Part shown: positions 6,085 through 13,527 of the stretch, one piece after another
How the letters are laid out: every line of letters begins with the position of its first letter
Position numbering within the stretch: the first letter of the stretch is position 1
Assembly (NCBI GenBank): GCA_035456985.1
Contig: DATICE010000219.1
Span: 1 to 17,759 of the forward strand
DNA from: SG8-41 sp035456985
GTDB lineage: Bacteria > Pseudomonadota > Gammaproteobacteria > Burkholderiales > SG8-41
Reading direction: 5' to 3'
Length of the DNA stretch: 17,759 nt
The notes under the pieces: model-generated
What the model was told of the DNA's origin: nothing
Seen by the model: the letters and a program-made list of their open reading frames with translations, nothing else
Database searches by the model: none
Program-made: the position numbers and the translations under genes

Positions 6085-7314
6085 TCAAAACGCCACGAAG
6101 GGAAACTCCGGCGCGACCCCGAGATAGACCTGTCCCACCGTCTCCAATCGACTATCAGACACGAAGCCGTGGTGACGGACGGTCTGCGCGTCGCGGAAGT
6201 GACGCTCGAGCCGGCTCCGCGTATAGATGCCGCTCGTACCGCCCATACGGTGCATGAGATCGGTCGCCCGGGCTGCGGTGCGCACGGCCCACGTGCTGGC
6301 CAGCATGAGGTCTGCCTTGTCCTCGAGCGTGAACGGCTGCTGCGCGACTGCGCGCTCCCACGCCCTGGTCAGCGCGTCGTAGAAAAAGAGGCGCGCCGAT
6401 CGAGCCATCGCTTCTGCTTCGGCGACGGCGGATTGAACCGCACCCCGATCACGCGCCCTCTTCATCGAACCGAGTGGGACCTTGGTGGTCACAATGTCGC
6501 GCAGCTCGCGGATGGCGCCGCTGGCGATCGCCAGCGCGACGGGGGCGATAATCGGGTAGGTCGCGGCGAGCGCAGGCATCCGGTACAGCGGCCCGTCGAA
6601 CGGCGAAGACGCGATGGAATCGGGCTCGACACGGAAGGCCCGCGACTCTGGTACGAACACGCCGTTTGCCTCGATATCGTTGCTATCGGTGCCGCGCATC
6701 CCGAGGGAGCTCCAGGTGTCGATGATCTCGACGTCGGTCGTGCGCATGACGACGGAGATGAAGTCCGGCCCGGCTGGCGTCATGCGCGGCTCGTCGCCAT
6801 CGAACACGATCGCACTCATCAACGCCCAACGGGAATCATGGATGGTGCTCGCCAGCGGACCACGCCCCGTGATTCGGTAACCGCCGGGCACTTCTTCAGC
6901 CCGGTGGGGAGGGGCGAACGACGCGGCCATCATTAAATCGGGGCCGTCCTCGTACAGTTCGGCGACGCCTTCGGGCGACATGCGCGATGTCCACCATGCG
7001 CCGGTGTTGACCTGAAACGCCCAGCCCGCGGCACTGTCGAACGTGGACACCTCCTCGACGACGCGCGCGAACGTCACCGGATCCACCTCGAGACCGCCGA
7101 GAGCCCGAGGCGTGAACAGACGGAAGAGTCCCGCGGCTCGAAGCGCATCGACCACCGGCGGCGCCAGCCGGCGGTCGCGCTCCGTCGTCTCGACGTGCTT
7201 CGAGATGACGGATCCGACGTCGCGCGCGGCGGCGACGATGCCCTCGTCTACCTCGACACGGGTGGCAGACGAAGGGTCTACGGAAGCGACGGTTGACTGC
7301 GACGACATTGTCAT
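6085..7314 (-). CDS. Acyl-CoA dehydrogenase-fold flavoprotein (group D flavin monooxygenase-like)
   Basis: A 409-aa protein with the acyl-CoA dehydrogenase arrangement. It has an N-terminal helical domain (about 25-125, containing FRLFTPRALGGLEVDP), a central beta domain (130-230, with SSLGMRGTDSNDIEANGVFV) and a C-terminal helical bundle. The ending HRMGGTSGIYTRSRLERHFR and the following DAQTVRHHGF resemble the HsaA/HpaB-like monooxygenase and dibenzothiophene-desulfurisation branch more than true beta-oxidation enzymes. That branch uses reduced flavin and O2 to hydroxylate aromatic or sulfur compounds. ATG 7314 is chosen because GGAGGG lies 7 bases upstream; a longer frame to 7461 overlaps the preceding gene. 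It is the last gene of the second sigma-factor operon, 35 bases after a methyltransferase. The substrate is unknown, and no flavin reductase is seen in the window. Confidence 0.8.
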   Translation of the reverse strand: MTMSSQSTVASVDPSSATRVEVDEGIVAAARDVGSVISKHVETTERDRRLAPPVVDALRAAGLFRLFTPRALGGLEVDPVTFARVVEEVSTFDSAAGWAFQVNTGAWWTSRMSPEGVAELYEDGPDLMMAASFAPPHRAEEVPGGYRITGRGPLASTIHDSRWALMSAIVFDGDEPRMTPAGPDFISVVMRTTDVEIIDTWSSLGMRGTDSNDIEANGVFVPESRAFRVEPDSIASSPFDGPLYRMPALAATYPIIAPVALAIASGAIRELRDIVTTKVPLGSMKRARDRGAVQSAVAEAEAMARSARLFFYDALTRAWERAVAQQPFTLEDKADLMLASTWAVRTAARATDLMHRMGGTSGIYTRSRLERHFRDAQTVRHHGFVSDSRLETVGQVYLGVAPEFPFVAF

Positions 7315-7349
7315 AAGCGAACCCTCCGAAGCAGTGCCGGCTCCCTCAG

Positions 7350-8423
7350 TTACGGCCGGCAGACGTAATAAGCGTTCAGCGGATCTCCCTCCACTCTTGA
7401 GACATCGACGGACGCGAATCCGGCCTCCGCCACGAGCTCGCGCGCCTTCTCCTCGCCCCAACAGGCGCCCAGTCCCTCGCCGCCCTGCGCCAGCGAGACC
7501 GTCATGCAGTGCATCGTGGACACCGTGAAGAGGAATGGCGCCAACGGATTGTCCAGATTGCCTTCAAGGTGACTCGACGCGGCGATATCCACCATCAGAA
7601 AAACGCCACCGGTGCGCAGCGCCTCGCGAATCGCACGGAGGACGCGTCGTGGCGCGGCCTGATCGTGAATGGCGTCAAACGCGGTGATGAAATCGAACGC
7701 CGCGGGCGCCGAGAAGGTCGCCGCATCCTGGGCCACAAACCGGGCGTTGGTCAGACGGGCGGCCTCGGCTTCAGCCCGGGCTGTCGCGATGGCCTCGGTC
7801 GCAATGTCCACACCCACGAACCGGCTGCGTGGAAATCGTTGTGCCATCATGCGGATGGCCACGCCCTCGCCGCAGCCGATATCGAGGACGTCAGTACCGG
7901 CCTCGAGTCGATCGACGAGGCCAGGCACGAGCGGAAGTGTGCAGGTCAGCAACGTGGCTTCGAGTGTGGTGTGGCTGCTCTCGGCCATGAGCGCATGGAA
8001 ACGCTCAAACGCGCGGTAATCGACGCCACCGCCTTTTCGGAACACCTCGACGATAGCGCTCTCGACCTGGCCAAGCATTGCCACGATCTGCGCCAGCTCC
8101 GCGAGGTTGTCAGGCCCAGCGGCGCGGGTCAGCGACGCGGCATGCTCCCTAGGCAGCCAGTACGTGCGCGCCGCCGGGTCGTATTCGATGATTCGGCCTG
8201 TGACCAACGCGCCGAGCCACTCGCGCACGTACCGTTCGTTCAGACCGGCCGCCGCGGCGATCCGATCCGACGTCGCCGGTTCCAATGTGGCGAGCGTATC
8301 GAGCAAGCCGGTGCGATGGCCCACGCTGAGCATCAGCGACAGGAAGCCGCCATTGACGATGTCGAGCGCGTGCTCCGCAAAGGCTTGGGTCCGTGTCGTA
8401 TCCAGGACGGTGCTCATGTCCAT
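7350..8423 (-). CDS. SAM-dependent methyltransferase with N-terminal winged helix (Rv2258c-like)
   Basis: A 357-aa protein. Residues about 15-100 look like the dimerisation/winged-helix domain found in O-methyltransferases, with GLLDTLATLEPATSDRIAAA and LNERYVREWLGALV. The catalytic Rossmann domain follows, with motif I VLDIGCGEG at 179-187, the SAM-ribose acidic residue in VGVDIA (203-208) and an AFDAIHD block. The arrangement matches the Rv2258c-like group of methyltransferases, which is uncharacterised as to substrate. ATG 8423 has GAGG about 8 bases upstream; ATG 8417 is an alternative. It follows the first methyltransferase of this operon by 74 bases and precedes the flavoprotein by 35. 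This suggests sequential methylation and oxidation of one compound, which is inference only. Confidence 0.87.
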   Translation of the reverse strand: MDMSTVLDTTRTQAFAEHALDIVNGGFLSLMLSVGHRTGLLDTLATLEPATSDRIAAAAGLNERYVREWLGALVTGRIIEYDPAARTYWLPREHAASLTRAAGPDNLAELAQIVAMLGQVESAIVEVFRKGGGVDYRAFERFHALMAESSHTTLEATLLTCTLPLVPGLVDRLEAGTDVLDIGCGEGVAIRMMAQRFPRSRFVGVDIATEAIATARAEAEAARLTNARFVAQDAATFSAPAAFDFITAFDAIHDQAAPRRVLRAIREALRTGGVFLMVDIAASSHLEGNLDNPLAPFLFTVSTMHCMTVSLAQGGEGLGACWGEEKARELVAEAGFASVDVSRVEGDPLNAYYVCRP

Positions 8424-8497
8424 CCCTTACCTCAGTGTTGAAGAAATCGAACGCGGATCAGCCACGGACGCGAACGCAGAGCGTCCGTTCCGCTTCG

Positions 8498-9304
8498 TCA
8501 GAGCCGGACAATCGAGAGCAGGTACTCCTGCGGCAGCCGCAAGCTGCCATCGGTCGCCTCGTTCGCGCGCTTCCAGACGTCGACAACGCCTGCTCGCATT
8601 TCGCTGAAGCGTTCCCCCAGCATCGCCTTCGCCGTCACCATCGGCGGAAAATGCGCCATGAAGAAGTCGGCAAACGATTCGAGCGACTCCCACTCGATCC
8701 GGTTCACATGGCGCTCGAATTCGAACTTGGTCGCGACGTCACCAAAGAGTTCGCGCACGTGATCCTCGCGGCCCCACAGCGCCGGCGGCGAGGCGTAGTC
8801 GGGCGGCGGCGGCATATAGGGTGCCGCCGCTTTCGAGAGGTCGCCGAACACGCCCTCGGGTGTCCACGTCGCGGTGACAATGGCGCCTCCGCGGCGGCAC
8901 ACTCGCGCCATCTCCTGGGCCGTTCGCTGGTGACGCGGAGCGAACATGTGGCCGAACGTCGAGAGCACCCGGTCGAAGCTCCCGTCCTCGAAAGGCAGAT
9001 GCTCGGCGTCGCCCTCTCGCCACTCGATCTCGAGCCCTTCCGCCCTGGCTCTGGCCCGGCCCACCTCGAGCAGTTTGGCCGCAAGGTCGAGCCCAGTCAC
9101 GTGAGCGCCGGCCCGGGCCGCGGGCCAGGCAGCGTTTCCGGTGCCGCATGCGACATCGAGTACCCGCATCCCCGGCGTGATGCCGGCGCGCGTCACTACG
9201 AGCTCGCCGACGTCGGCGATGTAGGGCGAGCACGCGCTGTAATCGCCGCCCTCCCACGTGGCGCGCTGCCTGGTCTTGAACTCGTCCAGCTGAAGAACGG
9301 GCAT
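8498..9304 (-). CDS. Class I SAM-dependent methyltransferase
   Basis: A 268-aa protein with motif I MRVLDVACGTG at 46-56, GLDLA at 71-75, and the post-motif block GDAEHLPFEDGSFDRVLSTF (98-117). It belongs to the Methyltransf_11/25 type of small-molecule methyltransferases. The start ATG 9304 is strongly supported by GAGGAGG 7 bases upstream. The gene comes 74 bases after the anti-sigma stop, so it sits in the same operon position as the methyltransferase of the first sigma cluster (3225-4103). It lacks the hydrophobic N-terminal extension seen there. Only the superfamily motifs are clearly shared between the two. The substrate is unknown. Confidence 0.88.
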   Translation of the reverse strand: MPVLQLDEFKTRQRATWEGGDYSACSPYIADVGELVVTRAGITPGMRVLDVACGTGNAAWPAARAGAHVTGLDLAAKLLEVGRARARAEGLEIEWREGDAEHLPFEDGSFDRVLSTFGHMFAPRHQRTAQEMARVCRRGGAIVTATWTPEGVFGDLSKAAAPYMPPPPDYASPPALWGREDHVRELFGDVATKFEFERHVNRIEWESLESFADFFMAHFPPMVTAKAMLGERFSEMRAGVVDVWKRANEATDGSLRLPQEYLLSIVRL

Positions 9305-9378
9305 GGGAATACCTCCTCGTAAGGTTCGACGTTTCTGCCATGAGTGCCGCAGACGGGCCGGACGTTACAGCAGGAGGG

Positions 9379-9633
9379 TTAGAGGCGAGACCAGCCGCGG
9401 AAGGCCGTGAGCAGCGCCTCGCGAGCTTCGGGCGAAAGCGACTCTTCGGGCAGGCGCCCGAGTACGCGGATCGTCTCGCGAAACTGTTCCAGGTAGGTCC
9501 GGCAGGCCTCGCACTCCGTGAGGTGCGCCTCGAACCGAGCCCGGTCGATAGGCGAGAGCCGGTCCTCGAGATAGTCGGTCACGAGCTCCACCAGCTCCCG
9601 GCACGGCAATTCCGGCAGGTCCGTCACGATCAC
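9379..9633 (-). CDS. Zinc-binding (ZAS/zf-HC2) anti-sigma factor
   Basis: An 84-aa soluble protein with the ZAS signature His37-x3-Cys41-x2-Cys44 (AHLTECEAC) and Cys11 placed 26 residues before the histidine. The Cys-His-Cys-Cys spacing is identical to that in the anti-sigma factor at 4140-4388. As I recall, it also matches that of the redox sensor RsrA. No membrane helix is present. It should bind and hold the ECF sigma factor encoded immediately upstream, with which it shares an ATGA overlap (9633-9630). The C-terminal helix (LSPEAREALLTAFRGWSR) probably contributes to sigma binding. Whether it responds to oxidation or to another signal cannot be told. Confidence 0.85.
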   Translation of the reverse strand: MIVTDLPELPCRELVELVTDYLEDRLSPIDRARFEAHLTECEACRTYLEQFRETIRVLGRLPEESLSPEAREALLTAFRGWSRL

Positions 9634-10283
9634 GTCGCCTCCGTCGCGGCAAAGTACCGCTCGAGCGCATTGCGGACCCGCGAGCGTGCCCGGTGCAGCA
9701 GCACTCGTTGATGAGTGTCCGTGATTCGGAGAATGTTACAGACCTCGGTGGATTGGAGTCCTTCGACATCGCGCAGGAGAACGACTTCACGCTGCGTTGA
9801 CGGGAGCGCATCGATCGCACCGAGGATCACGGTGCGCGTCTCTCGAACGAGCAGCTCCGCTTCCGGCGTGCGCCACTCTGTAGGCTCGGCGGCCCAATGG
9901 TGAGGCCATCGGGGATGGTTGGCGGGCAGAAACCGGACCGGATCGACGACGGGGCCCGACTCAGATGAGGTCGTGACGATGCGCCGCTCTGTACGGGCGC
10001 GTGACCGCGCACAGTTCACGACGATGCCGAGCACCCAGGTGCGAAGAGAGGAGCGGCGTTCGAACCGATCCAGCGAGCGCAACACTGTCAGCCACGCGTC
10101 CTGCACGACCTCCTCCGCAACCGCACGACTCTCGACGTGCGAGAGCGCCAGGCGAAGCATCATGCCGCTCCAGTTTTCGACGACCTCACTGAAGGCGCGC
10201 TCGTCCCCCTTCTGCAGCCCCCTGATGAGCGCATCATCATCGCCATGACTGTGAGTCGGTCCAGAAGGTTTCGAAGAATGCAC
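9630..10283 (-). CDS. ECF-family RNA polymerase sigma factor with long inter-domain linker
   Basis: A 217-aa ECF sigma factor. Sigma-2 covers about 15-100 (EEVVQDAWLTVLRSLDRF, then LRTWVLGIVVNCARSRAR). Sigma-4 covers about 150-210 (LPSTQREVVLLRDVEGLQST, then a helix-turn-helix ending in THQRVLLHRARSRVR). The linker is unusually long, about 40 residues, and includes FLPANHPRWPHHW. Similar inserts occur in one branch of ECF factors that carry the HRARS(K/R)VR ending, as I remember it. I chose GTG 10283 because AGGTGA stands 10 bases upstream and homology starts soon after. A TTG at 10334 would give 234 aa but has no ribosome site. It is the first gene of the operon that continues to 6085 and is divergent from the hydrolase at 10411. 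Confidence 0.9.
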   Translation of the reverse strand: MHSSKPSGPTHSHGDDDALIRGLQKGDERAFSEVVENWSGMMLRLALSHVESRAVAEEVVQDAWLTVLRSLDRFERRSSLRTWVLGIVVNCARSRARTERRIVTTSSESGPVVDPVRFLPANHPRWPHHWAAEPTEWRTPEAELLVRETRTVILGAIDALPSTQREVVLLRDVEGLQSTEVCNILRITDTHQRVLLHRARSRVRNALERYFAATEAT

Positions 10284-10343
10284 GCTCGTGCCGTCACCTA
10301 TGTTGGATCTTAGCGACGTTGCTTTGTGGCGCAATGGGCTTCA

Positions 10344-10363
10344 GAACAAGTGCTGAACAGGTG
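10344..10363. promoter_or_regulatory. Direct repeat in divergent intergenic region, possible operator
   Basis: GAACAAGTG (10344-10352) and GAACAGGTG (10355-10363) are near-identical 9-mers repeated 11 bases apart, one helical turn. They lie between the second sigma-factor operon and the divergent hydrolase gene. A TATTCT at 10364-10369 directly after the repeat could be a weak -10 box for the hydrolase. Regulatory function is inferred from position only. Confidence 0.3.
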
Positions 10364-10410
10364 TATTCTGCCGTCTTGCGTGCCCCTTCGGCACAGCGCC
10401 GCGGAGTGCC

Positions 10411-11241
10411 ATGGATTCCCATGAGGCCGCAGGCCTCGCCGGCTCATTCGGTGTCCAGTCGACCGATGGAACGACGATCAGGGTCTGGGTCCAAGGCAAG
10501 GGTCCGCCGATCGTGCTCGTGCACGGGTCGTTGCGTGATTACACGATCTTCGAGCCGCTGGTTGCGCACCTGCAACCAGCCATGACCACATACGCGATCG
10601 ACCGTCGAGGGTTCGGAGCCAGCGGCGACGGCGACGGATACACCATCGAGCAGGAGTTCGAAGATGTCGCGGCCGTGGTGGACGCCATCGCGGCCCGCGC
10701 CGGATCCGTCGCCCTCTGGGGCCACTCGTACGGCGCGGGCTGCGCCATGGGTGCTGCGGCGCTCACCAATAACGTGTCGCGCGTGATCCTGTACGAACCC
10801 GGATTGGGGATTGCCTATCCGCCGGGGTGGCTTGAAACTCACGAGGAAGCGCTCGCGGGGGGCGATGCCGAGAAAGTGATCCGCGCCGTGCTGATCGACA
10901 TCCTCGAGATGAGCGAGGAGGACGTTGAGACCAGACGTGCGGCGCCGCAGTGGCCTGCGTATCTGAACGCCGCAGCGACGGTGCTTCGAGAGGCTCGAAC
11001 CGAGCATACTTGGGTCTACCGGCCGGGCGCCCTCGACCGCGTCGACGCGCCGACGCTCGTCCTGGTCGGCGCCGAGACGTCGCCTGCGCTGATGCGATCC
11101 ACGCTGCGAGCCGCCGCGGCGATTCCTGGGGCACGCACGCAGGTGCTCGGGGGCCATGGACACCTGGCCTGCATCACCGACCCGAGCTTGATCGCGTCGA
11201 TTATCACGCAGTTCTGCGGCATCGGAGGTGCGCCCTCTTGA
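10411..11241 (+). CDS. Alpha/beta hydrolase
   Basis: A 276-aa alpha/beta hydrolase. The oxyanion-hole motif HGS is at 38-40 (IVLVHGSLRD). The nucleophile elbow is GHSYG with Ser106, and the catalytic His is probably His251 in GGHGHLACITDP. The acid is not obvious: LVLVGAETSP at 216-225 is the usual position and offers Glu222. The enzyme would hydrolyse an ester, lactone or related bond; specificity cannot be read. The start ATG 10411 has GGAG (10403-10406) four bases upstream. It is divergent from the second sigma-factor operon, with the repeat at 10344-10363 between them, and is followed 217 bases later by a second, broken hydrolase gene in the same direction. Confidence 0.88.
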   Translation: MDSHEAAGLAGSFGVQSTDGTTIRVWVQGKGPPIVLVHGSLRDYTIFEPLVAHLQPAMTTYAIDRRGFGASGDGDGYTIEQEFEDVAAVVDAIAARAGSVALWGHSYGAGCAMGAAALTNNVSRVILYEPGLGIAYPPGWLETHEEALAGGDAEKVIRAVLIDILEMSEEDVETRRAAPQWPAYLNAAATVLREARTEHTWVYRPGALDRVDAPTLVLVGAETSPALMRSTLRAAAAIPGARTQVLGGHGHLACITDPSLIASIITQFCGIGGAPS

Positions 11242-11458
11242 CAGGCGCTGCCGCTCCCGGCCGCCGGCTACCTCCGTGAGTGGTTGTGCTCCACGACGTC
11301 AGACGGGCGGCACGCTGTACCTTTCGGTGGTGCTCGGACCTGCGTGTAGATTTTTAGCCTTCGCCTCGAATGCAACCGACCAGTGGGGCTCGGAGATGCG
11401 TCAACTCTTCAGGCGTGACATTGACACGCGGTGGGAACCGTGGCCAAGCCCCATGTAA

Positions 11459-12394
11459 ATGGCGAAATCAATAACGTCGTTCTTCTGTTTGGGACTGCTG
11501 GCCTGTTCAGCCCAGCAAGCGAGTGAGTCCACGACGGCGTCTCATGCGGCACCAAGAATACGCGCCTCGACGGAGTGGTCTATGAGCCGGGCGGTCCTCG
11601 ATGGCCTCACGCTCGCCTACGAACGCGCCGGCTCGGGTGATCCGATCGTGTTCATACACGGAGCGCTCATTGCAGACGTGTTTCGGCCGCTTGTCACCGA
11701 GTCTGCACTCGCGAGTGGGCATGAGCTGGTCGTTTATCATCGCCGCGGCTACACGGGCAGCACGCACGCTGCCGGCGCACTCACGGTTGCGCAACATGCC
11801 GCGGATTGCCGCGCCTAACTGCGGCACCTCGGCATCGAGCGTACTCACATGGTCGGGCACTCATACGGCGGTGCCGTCGCACTCCAGCTCGCGCTCGACT
11901 CACCGGAGTTGATCGAGTCGTTGGCGCTACTCGAACCGGCGGTCTTCGGCGGTCAAGCGTATCTGGATGCACTATCGAAGGGTCAGGAACGCTCTCGACG
12001 AGAGGGCGCCGAAGTCGTGATCGACGACTTCCTGAAAATGCGGTTTGGAGCGGACTACCGCCCCCGACTTGATCGGGTGCTGCCAGGTTCCTTCGCCCAA
12101 GCCGTCGTGGACGCCCCGACATGGTTCGAGCAGGAGATCCCCGGTTTGGGAGCGTGGACGTTCAACGAGGATGAGGCGCAGCGAATCACGCAGCCGGTCC
12201 TGGCTGTGCTCGGCGGGGAAAGCGACACGCTCTGGCCTCGCTTTGGCGAGACCCATCGGCGGCTTCTGTCGTCGCTGCCCAATGTCGAGGGTGTCGTCAT
12301 TGCAGGTGTGAACCACGGGATGTTGGTCCAGGATCCCGCTGCGGTCGCCTCGACGCTTGCCACGTTCTTCCGGCGCCATCCAATCTCCCGCTGA
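11459..12394 (+). pseudogene. Alpha/beta hydrolase interrupted by an in-frame TAA
   Basis: Two halves of one alpha/beta hydrolase lie in the same frame, separated only by TAA at 11816-11818. The first carries IVFIHGALIADVFRPLV (oxyanion-hole HG) and YHRRGYTGST. The second carries the nucleophile elbow GHSYGG just after the stop, then LAVLGGESDTLW and VNHGMLVQDP with the likely catalytic His. Homology runs through the stop: AQHAADCRA-stop-LRHLGIERTHMVGHSYGG, where a Leu codon would be normal. One base change (TTA to TAA) explains it. Two starts are possible. ATG 11459 gives a lipoprotein-like signal (SFFCLGLLAC, with Cys16). ATG 11582 has GGAG 6 bases upstream and fits a cytoplasmic enzyme. 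Without read-through the first half lacks the nucleophile and is inactive. A sequencing error is the other explanation. Confidence 0.8.
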
Positions 12395-12398
12395 CATC

Positions 12399-12455
12399 GC
12401 GCAAATGCTTGCGCGGCTTCGATCCGTGACCCTCGGCCTGCGGCCGCATCCGAGG
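12399..12455. terminator. Two palindromes between convergent genes, possible terminator region
   Basis: GCGCAA-ATGC-TTGCGC (12399-12414) starts five bases after the hydrolase stop. A second element, CCTCGG (12431-12436) with CCGAGG (12450-12455), encloses the palindrome TGCGGCCGCA (12439-12448). Neither is followed by a T-run. The position, between the ends of the plus-strand hydrolase and the minus-strand amidohydrolase, suits transcription termination. Confidence 0.35.
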
Positions 12456-12606
12456 CGTGCTCAAAGCCCTGAATTCAATGATGCTGGAAAAGCGTGAAAC
12501 CGGAGCGCGACGCAATCGACCGAATTAATCCTGTTCCAGGTGGGTGGCAAGCGCGAGCCGTTGATGATCATCGCGACGCCTCCGCGCGGCAAGGCACCAT
12601 CTTCCG

Positions 12607-13527
12607 CTACTTACGTCCCCCTTCAAGGCGCAGAAACCGGGCCGCGTTGTTGTAGAAGATGTCTCGCTTCTCCTCGGCGGTCAGGTAATTCGCCTCCTCG
12701 ATCGCTTCGATCGCCTCGTCAATCTTCTCGGGCCATCGCATCTGGTCGGAGCCAAACATCAAGCGGTTCCCGAGGCCGGCGCGAACGAGGGCCTCGACGT
12801 ACCGGTGAAACGCAGAGCGCGGGATGATCCAAGTGATCGTCGACAGATCGCCGTAGAGTTGAGGATATTGATACATCATCGCGATCATCTCGTCGAGGAA
12901 CGGATACCCGCTGTTCTCGACGAACACTCTGAGGTTCCTATGTCGAACCAGCACCTCCTCGAGGAGGAGCGGACTGCCCGCGGCCGAGCGGAACCCCGGT
13001 ACCGGTGGACCAATCCCTTCGGTGTGAATGAGGACAGGGACATCGAACTCCTCCGCCAGTGCAAAGTACGGGGCCAGCGCCGGATCGTTTGGCGCCACGC
13101 CCATGAGCTGCGATCCGATCTCACCCATGCCGGCCAGGCGTCTCGCCGTGTACTCCTGCCTGAGCATCTGCGGCGTGAGCTCACCGGGCTTCTCAATGAA
13201 GGGCGAAGCGATGAACCGGCCGGGGGCCGCCGCGACCCAGTTCTGGACGATGCCCAGGTCGGCGCCGCTCAGGAATCCCAGGACGATGTTGTGGCGGTTC
13301 ATCGCGTCGAGGGTCTTCCGCAATGACTCCTCCGGCGTCGCCGTCGCAGCCCCTTCGGGCTGACACGGGCGTGGGAGGCATGGAGGTGGGGCTCCAGCGG
13401 GAAGATTGAGCGGGATATGGTGCGCATGCATGTGCATGTCGATCACCGGAGCGCGCTGTTGAGCGGAAAGCGCGGCGTACCAGAGGCCCGCAAGCATGAC
13501 TAGTACGGACACGAGCCCGTTACGCAT
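12607..13527 (-). CDS. Exported amidohydrolase (Amidohydro_2 family)
   Basis: A 306-aa protein beginning with a signal-peptide-like segment: positive MRNG, the hydrophobic run LVSVLVMLAGLWYAAL, then SAQQ. The TIM-barrel metal-hydrolase motifs follow: HxH in IDMHMHAH (His32, His34), His168 in VLIHTEG, and the late Asp261 in MFGSDQMRWP. These are the metal and catalytic ligands of Amidohydro_2 (ACMSD/2,3-dihydroxybenzoate decarboxylase-like) enzymes. They catalyse hydrolysis or non-oxidative decarboxylation. An N-terminal export signal is notable in this family. ATG 13527 has GGGAGG about 5 bases upstream and overlaps the end of the flavin monooxygenase gene by 8 bases, so the two are coupled. 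The final block, AEEKRDIFYNNAARFLRLE, is duplicated in the fragment at 16071-16298. This is the last gene of the right-hand operon. Confidence 0.87.
   Translation of the reverse strand: MRNGLVSVLVMLAGLWYAALSAQQRAPVIDMHMHAHHIPLNLPAGAPPPCLPRPCQPEGAATATPEESLRKTLDAMNRHNIVLGFLSGADLGIVQNWVAAAPGRFIASPFIEKPGELTPQMLRQEYTARRLAGMGEIGSQLMGVAPNDPALAPYFALAEEFDVPVLIHTEGIGPPVPGFRSAAGSPLLLEEVLVRHRNLRVFVENSGYPFLDEMIAMMYQYPQLYGDLSTITWIIPRSAFHRYVEALVRAGLGNRLMFGSDQMRWPEKIDEAIEAIEEANYLTAEEKRDIFYNNAARFLRLEGGRK

Noticed and set aside
7509..8441. 310-codon plus-strand frame
   Set aside because: Antisense to a methyltransferase with clear motifs; the translation has no domain features.
11228..11458. Plus-strand frame between the two hydrolases, ending directly before ATG 11459
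   Set aside because: No ribosome site, no recognised sequence; adjacency of its stop to the next ATG appears accidental.
12505..12606. Coding-like fragment ELILFQVGGKREPLMIIATP on the plus strand
   Set aside because: About 30 residues look protein-like, but there is no start, the frame loses sense after about 12600, and I cannot name a family; too little to annotate.
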